Both the position numbers and the translations under genes were made by a program. From DALYLB01 sp033763135 (GTDB taxonomy: Bacteria > Acidobacteriota > Blastocatellia > RBC074), in assembly GCA_033763135.1 (NCBI GenBank), contig JANRKY010000204.1, positions 1-64,000 on the forward strand: a stretch of DNA of 64,000 bases, read 5' to 3'. Under the pieces are notes generated by a model that worked only from the letters and a program-made list of their open reading frames with translations, ran no database searches and was not told the DNA's origin. This document shows, one piece after another, positions 38,143 to 47,386 of the stretch (position 1 is its first letter; every line of letters starts with the position of its first letter).

Positions 38143-39321
38143 TCATTTCCCGCCCAAACGGATCAATTCGGCGATTGCCAGCGAGTGCTCCAGAAATCGG
38201 TTATTGCCGTACTCTTTTACCCAGGCGAAGTGTCCGCGCGCCTCGTCCAGCCTTCCGTTCAACAGCAAATCCATGCCGAGATAGGTATGCGCCTCGGTCT
38301 TCTTCTCCGCATCGTTCGCCATTTGAAGCAGTTCTTCCGGAGAAATTTCTCCCCGCAGACACTGGATGATCGCGTAGGGCCAGACCAACCGATCGCAGTG
38401 TTTCTCCGCTTCGGCAAGGACGTCCCGCGCTTCCGCGTCGCGCCCCGCCCGCCGATAGCCCAAATGAGCGATCAGCGCCATAAATGGCGAAGCGGCGTCT
38501 CGCCACCCGGCCACTTCGAGGAATTGCAGGGCGTCGGAAGCGGCCGCATCCCCCTCCTTCCCCAGATACATCCGGTTCCAGGCGCGATTCTGCAGCGCCT
38601 CCCGCCCGCGAGGTCGAAGCTGTAAAAATCGGGTCCAGGAATCTACCGCCTCCTCGTAGCGACCAGCGCGGCTGTAAGCATTGCTGAGAAGATAGCGCGC
38701 GTTCTGATAGGCCGGGTTGAGGCGAAGCGCCTCTTCAAAGCGAGGGATCGCTTCGGCGCCCTTTCCGAGCCGCACCAGCATCAATCCGATATTGTGGTGA
38801 ACCGCGGGCACATTCGGGTTCAGACGACGCGCCTCCTCGTATGACGCAAGCGCATCTTCATAGCGCCCGAAGACGTTGTGAAGGGCGTTGCCGATCTCAT
38901 TGTGAATGCGGGCGTCGCGAGGGCTGAGCCGGTTGGCCTCGCGCAGCTCAACCATGGCGTCATCGCCGCGGCGCAGGTTTGCGAGATTGATGCCGAGATT
39001 CAGATGCGCGATCGGGTTTTCCGGATCGAGGCGGACGGCGGCGCGAAGGTGTTCAAGCGCTTCGGCGTTTCGTCCCAGATTGATATAGACGGAGCCCAGT
39101 CCGTGATGCGCCGCGGGCAGATCCGGTTTGAGCTTGAGGGCCTCCCGATATGCCTCGATCGCCTGCTCAAATTGCCGGGCTTGCGCATGGCGATTCCCTG
39201 CTTTCACGAATCCTTCAGCCGTGATTGGCGGAACCGCCTCCCGGCTCTGCCCCCAAACGCCCATGGCCATCGCACAGAGCAACACAGGCCAGAGCAAAAT
39301 GTCAGTGCCGCGTTTCAGCAT
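38143..39321 (-). CDS. Secreted TPR protein
   Basis: 392 aa, ATG after AGGAGGG. Signal peptide DILLWPVLLCAMAMGVWGQ. Five to seven TPR units follow, such as EQAIEAYREALKLKPDLPAA, AEALEHLRAAVRLDPENPIA, EDALASYEEARRLNPNVPAV and AEAIPRFEEALRLNPAYQNA; the last third is helical but more diverged. It is likely a periplasmic scaffold for protein-protein contacts. No enzymatic motif is visible. Confidence 0.9.
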   Translation of the reverse strand: MLKRGTDILLWPVLLCAMAMGVWGQSREAVPPITAEGFVKAGNRHAQARQFEQAIEAYREALKLKPDLPAAHHGLGSVYINLGRNAEALEHLRAAVRLDPENPIAHLNLGINLANLRRGDDAMVELREANRLSPRDARIHNEIGNALHNVFGRYEDALASYEEARRLNPNVPAVHHNIGLMLVRLGKGAEAIPRFEEALRLNPAYQNARYLLSNAYSRAGRYEEAVDSWTRFLQLRPRGREALQNRAWNRMYLGKEGDAAASDALQFLEVAGWRDAASPFMALIAHLGYRRAGRDAEARDVLAEAEKHCDRLVWPYAIIQCLRGEISPEELLQMANDAEKKTEAHTYLGMDLLLNGRLDEARGHFAWVKEYGNNRFLEHSLAIAELIRLGGK

Positions 39322-39536
39322 GATCCCTCCTGATTCGAGTTGTTTCAGCCGCCTTTCCCATCATACGCCGCTCGCCGCGGGAAATGCCAAGCGGATGGAG
39401 TGAAATGGGTTCCTGGCCGGCAAAACAGGCGGCGGCCTCATCACGCATCGCGCCGGACATTGTTGGGAGTCGTTTGCTCCCACGCGCATCTGGATTACAA
39501 TTTGGCGGCTATTCCATATTCCAAAGGAGTTCCGTC

Positions 39537-40268
39537 TTGAATTTCACCTATCTCGACGCCGCCAGGATGATCGATCACTCGCTGCTCAATCCGACCCTGA
39601 CGAGGGCCGATCTCGAACGAGGGATCGCCATCGCCCTGGCCTACGACGTGGCCAGCGTCTGCATCATGCCCTACGCGCTGAAATGGTGCGCCGAGAAGCT
39701 CGCGGGCAGCAACGTCCGGGCCAGCACGACCATCGGCTTCCCGCACGGCGGGCACGCAACGCGCATCAAGGTCGCCGAAGCCGAACAGGCCCTGGACGAC
39801 GGCGGCGAAGAACTCGATATGGTCGTCAACATCAGCCGCGTTCTCAGCGGCGAGTGGGAAGCCGTCCGCGAAGACATTCGCGCCGTCATCGATGTGACGC
39901 ACGCGCGCGGACAGAAGGTGAAGGTCATTTTTGAAAATGCCTATCTGAACGACGAACAGAAGATCCGCCTCTGCGAGATCTGCGGCGAACTCAACGCCGA
40001 CTGGGTCAAGACCTCGACCGGCTACGCGCCGGGCGGCGCGACCACCGAAGACCTGATGCTGATGCGCAAACACGCGCCCGCGCACGTGCAGGTAAAGGCC
40101 GCCGGCGGCGTGCGCACGCTCGATCGCCTGCTCGAAGTCCGCGCCCTCGGCGTCACCCGCAGCGGCGCGACCGCCACCATCACGATGCTCGAAGACGCCA
40201 AACGCCGGCTGGGCCTTCCCCCGGATCCCGCCTTCGCGCCCATCGTCGAGGGACAGGCGAACTATTGA
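39537..40268 (+). CDS. deoC: Deoxyribose-phosphate aldolase
   Basis: 243 aa from a TTG start at 39537, chosen because AAAGGAG stands exactly seven bases before it and the protein begins there with family similarity; the open frame upstream is not conserved-looking. The catalytic residues are in place: Asp94 in EELDMVVNISRVLSG, Schiff-base Lys158 in WVKTSTGYAPGGAT, and Lys187 in VQVKAAGGVRT. It cleaves 2-deoxyribose-5-phosphate to glyceraldehyde-3-phosphate and acetaldehyde in nucleoside catabolism. It is not part of a deo operon here, since no other nucleoside gene is adjacent. Confidence 0.96.
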   Translation: MNFTYLDAARMIDHSLLNPTLTRADLERGIAIALAYDVASVCIMPYALKWCAEKLAGSNVRASTTIGFPHGGHATRIKVAEAEQALDDGGEELDMVVNISRVLSGEWEAVREDIRAVIDVTHARGQKVKVIFENAYLNDEQKIRLCEICGELNADWVKTSTGYAPGGATTEDLMLMRKHAPAHVQVKAAGGVRTLDRLLEVRALGVTRSGATATITMLEDAKRRLGLPPDPAFAPIVEGQANY

Positions 40269-40315
40269 AGGCGAAACAGACGAGACGATCGGGTCAAAAT
40301 TGCCGGGGGCAAAGA

Positions 40316-40372
40316 CGAAAAACGGAACAACCGGAGCCAGGGATGGTTTGGCTCCGGTTGTTCCGTTTTTCG
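40316..40372. terminator. Family A palindrome, copy 3, probable bidirectional terminator
   Basis: Perfect 24-nt arms (40316-40339, 40349-40372) around a 9-nt loop, with CGAAAAACGGAACAACCGGA and its complement. The outer ends are A5/T5 runs, so each strand reads as a stem followed by U residues. It lies between the convergent deoC and exported-nuclease genes. Confidence 0.85.
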
Positions 40373-40396
40373 CCTTCGATGAAACCGGCTCGATCT

Positions 40397-43300
40397 TTAC
40401 GGGCAGCTCGAATAGATCGAGATGGAAATGGGCCGCAGAACGCCATCCGGCCCCTTCAGAAACCAGGAGCCGAGATTGCTGCCCGAGGAAGTGAAGGTGA
40501 CCGTGAAGGCATTGTTGATCCGGCCCGGCTGGAACGTCGTGACCTGCCCCCGGTTCCGATTGCCCGGCGCGAAATAGTTGTTCGCGCCGACCGGAATCGC
40601 CACGGCCGCGCCCGTCGAGTTTTCGTACCCGAAGGTCGCGATGTAGGTCCGGTTCGGACCGCGTCGCACGCATTCGAGAATCGGAACGACGGTGGCGGGG
40701 ATCGTGACGGAATAGCTGCGGGTTGCCACACAGGTTCCGCCGTTCCTCGCGGCCCGGATCGTGAAGGAATAGGTTCCGGGCGTCCGGGGGATGCCCGCGA
40801 TCGACGTCGTCCCCAGGAACGTCACGAGGCTCAATCCCGGCGGCAGAGAGCCGGCCGAAACGCTATAGGAATAGCTGCCGGACGGGCTCGCCGAAAGGAG
40901 TTGGGCATAGGGGACCGCCACGTACGGTTGCGGGAGCGTCGCCGGATTGATTGTTGCGCAACCGCCGCCGCCGCCCGTGACCGTCAGACCGAAGGTCCGC
41001 GTCGTCGCCGCGCCGCAGTTGTCGGTGGCCGTCACCGTAACGGTGTAGGGGCCGCCGGCCGGACCGGCATTGCCGATCGAGACCACACCCGCGGCATTGA
41101 CGGAGAGCGTGCCGGTGAAGCCGGGCGCGCTGACCGTGACGCTTGAGATCGAGCCGTTGTCGGCCGGAGGCGCGCTCGGCGTCGCCGTCGTCGAACCAGC
41201 CAATGCAACCGAGACCGACGAGTAGGTCCCGAGCGTCGGCGCCGAATTGGCCGTGACATTGACCGTCAGCGTCGCGGAACTCGTGGCGCCCGACGCATCC
41301 TCCACCGTCAGCATAAAGGTCGAATCGGTCGCCGAACACGAGGCAGCAATCGTCGCCGTCACCTGACAGGCGCCGTTGATGCTGACGCCCGTGACCGTCA
41401 CGCCCGAGCCGCTGACCGGCGTCAGCGTCACGCCCAGGGTGCTGCAGGCCTGATTGGCGTCGCCGACGGTCGCGATCGTCGCCGCCGCGTTCGGACCGCC
41501 TTTCCGGGCCGAGACCGTCGCGCCCGTGATCGTCGGCGGCGCATTGACGAAGATCACCGTGACGTTCACCACACCCGTCACGCACTTCGGATCGGACGCG
41601 CCGTTGGTCGTTCCGTTGTCGCACACCTGATACGCGAACGAAGCCGGCCCGCTGTAGTCGGTCTGGGGCGTATAAGTCACCATCCCGGCGTTGAACGCCA
41701 CGGTCCCGTTCGTGTTCGCGGTCGCCGTCACGCCGGTCACGGCCAGCGTCTGCCCGGCCTCATTCCCCGGCCCGGCGAAATCGTTGGCCAGAAGATCGCT
41801 GGCCGGGAACGAAAGCGGCGCATTCCGATTCGTCGACTTCGCGTCCTCGCCGGCCACCGGCGCGTCGTTGCTCTCCGTCACGCTGATCGTCACCTCGGAG
41901 ACGTTCGAATCGGCATTCCCATCATTCGCCTTGAAGGAGAAGACGTCTCCGCCGAAATAGTCCGGCCCCGGCGTATAGGTGACGGTCGCCGTGCAGCTGC
42001 CGCTCACGCAGACGGCCGCGCCGATCGCGCCGAGCGTGCCGTTCGCCGGACCGCCGCCCACCACGCTGAAGGTCGGCGTGTTGGCGTTCGGCAGCGCGGC
42101 CTGCAGCGTGATCGTCACCGGCGCGTCTTCCGACGTGCTCGCCGTCTGGTCCACCGTTCCCGGCGGATTGACGCCATCGATGCCCGCCTCGATGCAGTTC
42201 TCAACCACATCCGGCAGATTCGCGAAGAAATCGTAGCCCGTCAGCGCCTCGATCTGATCGACCGAGACGATGAAGCTCTTCCAGTCGTCATCCCGAATCG
42301 TCGTTCCGTTGTAGGTGTTCGAATTGGGCATCAGAACCGCGATCGTCCGCGTGCCGCAGGTCACGCGCGACAGATCGTCCGCCCCGACCGGAAGAACCAG
42401 CGCGATCTTCCAGACCATGTTGGGGACGGTCACCTTGCCGTTCGCGATCGTCTCCGCATACCCATTGCTCCCGGTCCCGCCGACGCCGTGCCCGCCCATG
42501 ACGATATACAGCTCATTCCCGGCCGAGGCGATCGTCCGAAGATCATTCTCCATATTCGCCCACGGGCCCTGATTCTGATCCGGCGCCTGCGGGATCATAT
42601 TCGTCATCAGATAGGTCTCCTGATTGACTGGAATGCGATTCTCGTTGTCGCGATCGGCGTTCGGCGCGTTATGCCCCCGATCGAAGCCGCTCGAAAAATA
42701 GTCCGTCGACTGCACGCGATACCAGTCGGCCGGCACCTGCGGATCGGCGCGGAACGTATCCACGCGCGCCAGGCTTCCGAACCACGACGGTTCCAGATGC
42801 CAGCTCACCCAGTTCGGCGTCCCCTTGTCCCGATTGTACGAGAGCGAGACGCCCGTTTTCTCCATCAGATAATTGTCGGGGCTGCCCGTCGAAGCCGTCG
42901 CGTTCGAGGGATTGCCCATCGCCAGATGAACGCTCGGCGGATACGGGGCCGGCTGCCCGGCGCCCACGACGGTGAAGCTCCAGACGAAATCCGCAAAGAG
43001 CGTATCGGTATCCGGCGCGCCGTCGTCCGCATCCTGGTCGCGAATCAGATTCTTCGCCAGCGTGACCGTGCACTGCTCGCCGAACTGGAAGCCGACGTTC
43101 GGCGTGATGTGAAATCCCTTCGCTCCGTTGTACGAGGCCACCGTCGCGTCGTTGTGGGCTCCCGTGGCCGTGCAGACGATGTTGAACCAGCCCGGGTCCA
43201 CGTTCACCGGCTCGCTGAATTCGGCCGAGATGGTCGCGTCAAACGGCACATTCGTTCCGCCCCCGAAGGGAGCGTTGTCCGCGACCCACGGGCCCAGCTC

Positions 43301-45520
43301 GACGATCGGCGCCGTGCGGCGCGGACTCGGCGCCCCGGTAATGAAATCGGCCCCGTTCTGATCCGTGTCGGTCTGCCCATTGGCCTTTCGGAAGATCGCC
43401 GTCGTATTGCTCGGCGCGGGCGCATCGGCGCTTCCCTCCTGGCAGTTCGCCGTCGAACCGTACCCGACGAAATCGACGATGTCGGGATCGACGCCGACCG
43501 GGCAGGCCGCCGCAAGCGAATCGGAGTTGCTCACCAGCGCGATCTTGCCCGCCGTGGCCGACAGATTGAGCGTTCCCGAAAGATTCGGCGCAACCGGAAG
43601 CGGCGCGCCGATGGCGCCGCCCGATCCCAGACTGACCAGATAGTATTCACCCGGGCCGATGATGCCGCCGATGGGCTGCTTGTTGGTCCAGGTCGTTCCG
43701 GTCGCGCCGGCGTATTGCAGCGACCAGCCCGTGATCGTCACGGTCGAGGACGTCGGGTTGTACAACTCGACATAGTCGTTGATGTAGGTTGCGCCGCTGT
43801 TGCCGCCGCCCCCGTAGACCTGGCTGATCACGACGTGATTCGGCGTCGTGGTCGTCAACACGCTCAGCGCGATGTTCGTATTGAAGAAGCGCGCCTGCGC
43901 ATCGGTGATCGTTACGGGCAGCGACTTCGCGCCCGCCGTCGTGCCGACCGCGACCGTCGCGGAGAAGGTGAACGTATTCCCGCTCCCGAGGAACGCCTGG
44001 CTGGCTGAACCGCCGATCGCCGTCAGATCCGCGACCACGGCGATCCCCGTGCTCGGCGGGATCGGCGCGGGGGAGACCTCCACCGTCAGCAGCACCGTCT
44101 CGCCGGGCTGCGCCGTGCTCGGACTGGCCGACCCAACGCCCGAGAGAACCGCGCAGTTGTTCACAGGCGACGACGTATTCCGCGGATTCGGCGCGCCGTC
44201 GATGAAATCGTTCGCGTTGTCGTTGGCGTCGAGACACCCGTTGTTCTTCCGGAGCGCGGCCGTCGTATTCGAAAGAGTCGGCGCCGCTCCCGTCCCTTCA
44301 AAACAGTTCGCGCCGTCATACCCGACGAAATCGATGATCGAGGCGTCTGCCGGACACGTGCCGCTCAGCGCCGTCGTGCTGCTCACAAGCGCAATCTTGC
44401 CCGAACTCGCGCCCAGGGCGATCGTGCCGATGGCGTCCGGCGTCGGCAGATCGACCGTCCCGCCGGCGCCGGCCGCCTGCTGAATCAGAAAATACTGCCC
44501 CGGCTGCAGCGTCACCCCCGGCAGCGGCGTCGCCTGCCAGTTCGACAGCGTCGCCGACGCATACTGCACCGACCAGCCGCTCAGACTGATCGGCGCGTCG
44601 CTGCGGTTGATCAGCTCGATGAAATCGTTCTTCAGCGTCGCCCCGCTGTTGCCGCCCCCGCCATACACCTGACTGATCGCCACGCTCCCGACCGCAACCG
44701 GCGTCGGCGTGGGCGTGGGCGTCGGCGTTGGGGTCGGTGTCGGCGTCGGCGTCACGCCTCCGGAAGCGGTGACCGAAAAATCGTCGATCGCCAGGCCGTG
44801 GTCGCTTCCCGCATCATCCGGGTCCTGCCATCGCAGCCAGATCTCCTGCCCGGCATTCACCGTGACCGGCAGGATTCCCGAAACGGCGACGCGATTGGCG
44901 GCGGCATTGCCGTCGAGCGTCGCCGCCGTCGCTCCCGTCACGGGACTCGTAAAGCTGAGCGCCGAAAAGGTTGTCCACCCGCTCGTCGGCGCATTCGCGC
45001 CCGTCACCACGCCCGCATCGGCGACCTGATATTGAAACGTCAGCGTATGCGCGGCCGTATTGCCGCCATTGCGCCACTGCTCGCCGACATAGCTGATCGC
45101 AAGCGACGAGATCGTCCCGCCCGTATTGTTCACCAGCCGCGCCGCCTGATAGACCGTCCCCGTGCTGCCGGACCCGACCGACCCCAGCGCGCGATCCGTC
45201 ACCACTCCCGCTCCCGCCACGCCGAAACTGTAGAGCGCGCCCGTATTCGAAGACCCCGTCCCCGTGTTGTACGTCGTCCGCGACGAGTACCAGCCGGGGA
45301 TCGTCGAATTGTCCGTCCACGCAATGCCCGTCCCGCTCTGCGCGAGCCCGTCGAAGTCCTCCGTCAACTGCGTCCCGAACGCCGTGACGCTCCCCCCATT
45401 TGTCAATGCGGACGATGACCGCACCATCGCGGTGATCCCCAGCCCCAGACAGATCGCGACGATCGCCGCAACCACGGAGATTGAACGAAAACGGATTGCT
45501 GCATGAATAATCTTAGGCAT
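40397..45520 (-). CDS. Very large exported DNA/RNA non-specific endonuclease with lamin-tail and Ig-like domains
   Basis: 1707 aa from the ATG at 45520 (GAGGAAG upstream). Signal/anchor ISVVAAIVAICLGLGITAM. A beta-sandwich-like region (~50-250) leads to a TP-repeat linker (~254-272). Two lamin-tail domains start at about 278 and 560, each with ISQVYGGGGNSGAT. A SbsA/Ig-like unit is next, then a NUC1 nuclease domain with DRGHNAPNADRD near residue 945 and NQGPWANMENDLR, which supply the His and metal-binding Asn of the family. The C-terminal half is a chain of cadherin/Ig-like repeats, ending in a domain with GYENSTGAAVAIPVGANNYF. It probably degrades extracellular nucleic acids while attached to the surface. 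Confidence 0.88.
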   Translation of the reverse strand: MPKIIHAAIRFRSISVVAAIVAICLGLGITAMVRSSSALTNGGSVTAFGTQLTEDFDGLAQSGTGIAWTDNSTIPGWYSSRTTYNTGTGSSNTGALYSFGVAGAGVVTDRALGSVGSGSTGTVYQAARLVNNTGGTISSLAISYVGEQWRNGGNTAAHTLTFQYQVADAGVVTGANAPTSGWTTFSALSFTSPVTGATAATLDGNAAANRVAVSGILPVTVNAGQEIWLRWQDPDDAGSDHGLAIDDFSVTASGGVTPTPTPTPTPTPTPTPTPVAVGSVAISQVYGGGGNSGATLKNDFIELINRSDAPISLSGWSVQYASATLSNWQATPLPGVTLQPGQYFLIQQAAGAGGTVDLPTPDAIGTIALGASSGKIALVSSTTALSGTCPADASIIDFVGYDGANCFEGTGAAPTLSNTTAALRKNNGCLDANDNANDFIDGAPNPRNTSSPVNNCAVLSGVGSASPSTAQPGETVLLTVEVSPAPIPPSTGIAVVADLTAIGGSASQAFLGSGNTFTFSATVAVGTTAGAKSLPVTITDAQARFFNTNIALSVLTTTTPNHVVISQVYGGGGNSGATYINDYVELYNPTSSTVTITGWSLQYAGATGTTWTNKQPIGGIIGPGEYYLVSLGSGGAIGAPLPVAPNLSGTLNLSATAGKIALVSNSDSLAAACPVGVDPDIVDFVGYGSTANCQEGSADAPAPSNTTAIFRKANGQTDTDQNGADFITGAPSPRRTAPIVELGPWVADNAPFGGGTNVPFDATISAEFSEPVNVDPGWFNIVCTATGAHNDATVASYNGAKGFHITPNVGFQFGEQCTVTLAKNLIRDQDADDGAPDTDTLFADFVWSFTVVGAGQPAPYPPSVHLAMGNPSNATASTGSPDNYLMEKTGVSLSYNRDKGTPNWVSWHLEPSWFGSLARVDTFRADPQVPADWYRVQSTDYFSSGFDRGHNAPNADRDNENRIPVNQETYLMTNMIPQAPDQNQGPWANMENDLRTIASAGNELYIVMGGHGVGGTGSNGYAETIANGKVTVPNMVWKIALVLPVGADDLSRVTCGTRTIAVLMPNSNTYNGTTIRDDDWKSFIVSVDQIEALTGYDFFANLPDVVENCIEAGIDGVNPPGTVDQTASTSEDAPVTITLQAALPNANTPTFSVVGGGPANGTLGAIGAAVCVSGSCTATVTYTPGPDYFGGDVFSFKANDGNADSNVSEVTISVTESNDAPVAGEDAKSTNRNAPLSFPASDLLANDFAGPGNEAGQTLAVTGVTATANTNGTVAFNAGMVTYTPQTDYSGPASFAYQVCDNGTTNGASDPKCVTGVVNVTVIFVNAPPTITGATVSARKGGPNAAATIATVGDANQACSTLGVTLTPVSGSGVTVTGVSINGACQVTATIAASCSATDSTFMLTVEDASGATSSATLTVNVTANSAPTLGTYSSVSVALAGSTTATPSAPPADNGSISSVTVSAPGFTGTLSVNAAGVVSIGNAGPAGGPYTVTVTATDNCGAATTRTFGLTVTGGGGGCATINPATLPQPYVAVPYAQLLSASPSGSYSYSVSAGSLPPGLSLVTFLGTTSIAGIPRTPGTYSFTIRAARNGGTCVATRSYSVTIPATVVPILECVRRGPNRTYIATFGYENSTGAAVAIPVGANNYFAPGNRNRGQVTTFQPGRINNAFTVTFTSSGSNLGSWFLKGPDGVLRPISISIYSSCP

Positions 45521-46041
45521 GTATGCTTCCTCTGGTCGATGAATGGAATGAGTCGTACGTCGGTTCATTCGCACGATGGTGAAGAACGATTTCGGGTGGG
45601 CAACGGTCTGAAAGGCCCCTGCGGATGCTCTTCGCCGGACCTCTCTTCCCTTTGATCTACTTTTTTATTCCGCGTGATTTCGCAGTGTATGGAAGCGGTC
45701 TGATCGGGTCAATTTAAATCGAGGTCATATTTCTGGCTCTTTGGGAATTGCCGTGCAAACAGAAGCGTTCTAAATCCGGCCCAAAAAGAGATTGATGCGG
45801 TACCGGGAGCGTAAGCGACCGGTATATTGCGCAAGCGGCCACGGATAAAGATCCCGGTCGCTTACGCTCCCGGTACTGCATAGGCGAGTGTCTCAAAGCG
45901 TCCGGGGTTTCGTGATCATTCGTGGCCAACTTCCTGATTTTTCCGGGCCATCCGGCCATGAACCGCCGGTTTGATTTGCCAAAAGGGGGTGGGGAAAGGC
46001 TACAATCAGCGCAATCAATTCTGATTGTGAGAAAGTGATCC
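45521..46041. other. 521-bp gap holding a strong palindrome
   Basis: This region separates the divergent starts of the nuclease gene and a small plus-strand gene. At 45795-45824 and 45851-45880 are 30-nt arms with GTACCGGGAGCGTAAGCGAC and its complement (two mismatches, 26-nt loop). The rest, including AT-rich sequence at about 45650-45720, shows nothing I can name with confidence; both promoters should be here. Confidence 0.6.
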
Positions 46042-46446
46042 ATGCAAGAAAAGCTGAAGATGAAAGACATCCGGGAGCGGCTTCGCGCCCGGTGGGACGA
46101 ATTGCCCGACGAGTTTTATACCTTCGAAACCTTTCCTTTTTTCACGGAAGAAGAAGTCTTTTTCGTACGGCGGTCGGCCAATCTCGCCCTGCGCGGGATG
46201 GAGCGCGCCGGGCGGGTCCGATTCATCGGAAAGGGCCCGCAGAACACGAGCCGTTGGAAGAAACGATCGCCCGAGACCGATCCCACGGGCTATGCGGCGC
46301 AGGCCGCAGCGAAATATCTGGCCGCGCTCTGCGAGATTCTTCCGGCCGAGGACCTGCTGGCGGAGCAATGCCTGCTCGTGCTCGAAAAGATTGAAGATCG
46401 CTACGGCGTCGGCAGAAAGAGCCTGTCGGTGGCTACGGGAAGATAA
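46042..46446 (+). CDS. Small hypothetical protein
   Basis: 134 aa, not recognised. The sequence is charged and mostly helical. YTFETFPFFTEEEVFFVRRS is followed by a basic linker (GKGPQNTSRWKKRSPETD) and a helical C-terminus (YAAQAAAKYLAALCEILPAEDLLAEQC). There is no signal peptide, membrane segment or known motif. An ATG six codons downstream (M7) is another possible start. It is a single plus-strand gene whose 3' end meets the amidohydrolase gene 11 bp away. Confidence 0.65.
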   Translation: MQEKLKMKDIRERLRARWDELPDEFYTFETFPFFTEEEVFFVRRSANLALRGMERAGRVRFIGKGPQNTSRWKKRSPETDPTGYAAQAAAKYLAALCEILPAEDLLAEQCLLVLEKIEDRYGVGRKSLSVATGR

Positions 46447-46457
46447 ACCGCGCGGCG

Positions 46458-47372
46458 CTAGGCCCGCGGTTTGATTCCCAGAATTCTCGCCATCGTCTCG
46501 CCATAGATCTTTCGACGACTTGCTTCGGGCACGGCGCAGGCGTCGAGCATGGCCTCATAGCGCGCGAGGCACGCGTCCAGGCTTTCGGGGTCCTCGTCCG
46601 TCCCGAAGACCAGTTTCTCGAACGCGTAGACCGCGTCGGGGGAGCTGTGCGCGGTCGGCCCTTCCCACCAGAGATACTCCTTGAAGACGGCCAGATTCTT
46701 CGCCTTTTTGATCAGGGAGGATCCCGTGAGATCGAAATAGAGGTTCTTCTCCCAGCGCGCGGCTTCGGCCGCCTCGTCGTACCAGGGATTGCCGAGATGG
46801 GCGCCCTGGATGACCAGTTTCGGGAAGGAGCGCGCGATCGTGTGAAGAAACGACGGCCGCATGCGCGCCATCGACGAGGGCTCCGGGTCGTCGCTCGAAC
46901 CGCTGACGATGCCCGTGTGAAAGAGCGCGACCAGCCGAAGCGCCTGGAGCTTTTCGTAGATCGGGAAATAGCCGAAATCGTCCCAGTTGTATTTCGGCGT
47001 ATGCATCTTGACGCCTCTGAATCCCGCCGCGGCGAACTTCTGAATCTCCTCCATGACATCCGGATGATCGACGCTGATCTGGCCGTACGGAATGACCACG
47101 TCGGGATGCTGCGCGGCGGCCCGCCTGACCACCTCGAACCCCGTCATCGGCGTCAGCACACAGGCCATCGCATTGCGCGGCCGATAGACTTTGACGAGGC
47201 GCTCGATATACCCGGGCGCCGCGCCGTAATGATGATGGGTATCGATCACGAAGCGGCGCGCCTGCGGCGTTGCCGGCGCCGTCTGCGCAAAGCCCCGCGG
47301 CACGACGCTTCCCGCGACGCCTGCCAGCGCGAACGCGAGAAATTGCCGGCGCGGATGGAGGAGTTGCGTCAT
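46458..47372 (-). CDS. Exported amidohydrolase (amidohydrolase 2 family)
   Basis: 304 aa from the ATG at 47372, with AAGGAG seven bases upstream. The N-terminus resembles a Tat signal (HPRRQFLAFALAGVAGSVV). The metal-binding motif is FVIDTHHHYGAAPGY, followed by GFRGVKMHTPKY, LVALFHTGI, VIQGAHLGNPW and the terminal Asp in LVFGTDEDPES. These fit PF04909 (TIM-barrel hydrolases/decarboxylases). The substrate is unknown, but it follows the GH20-like gene by only 14 bp, so it may act on the same material. Confidence 0.9.
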   Translation of the reverse strand: MTQLLHPRRQFLAFALAGVAGSVVPRGFAQTAPATPQARRFVIDTHHHYGAAPGYIERLVKVYRPRNAMACVLTPMTGFEVVRRAAAQHPDVVIPYGQISVDHPDVMEEIQKFAAAGFRGVKMHTPKYNWDDFGYFPIYEKLQALRLVALFHTGIVSGSSDDPEPSSMARMRPSFLHTIARSFPKLVIQGAHLGNPWYDEAAEAARWEKNLYFDLTGSSLIKKAKNLAVFKEYLWWEGPTAHSSPDAVYAFEKLVFGTDEDPESLDACLARYEAMLDACAVPEASRRKIYGETMARILGIKPRA

Positions 47373-47386
47373 TCTGATTCTCCTTT

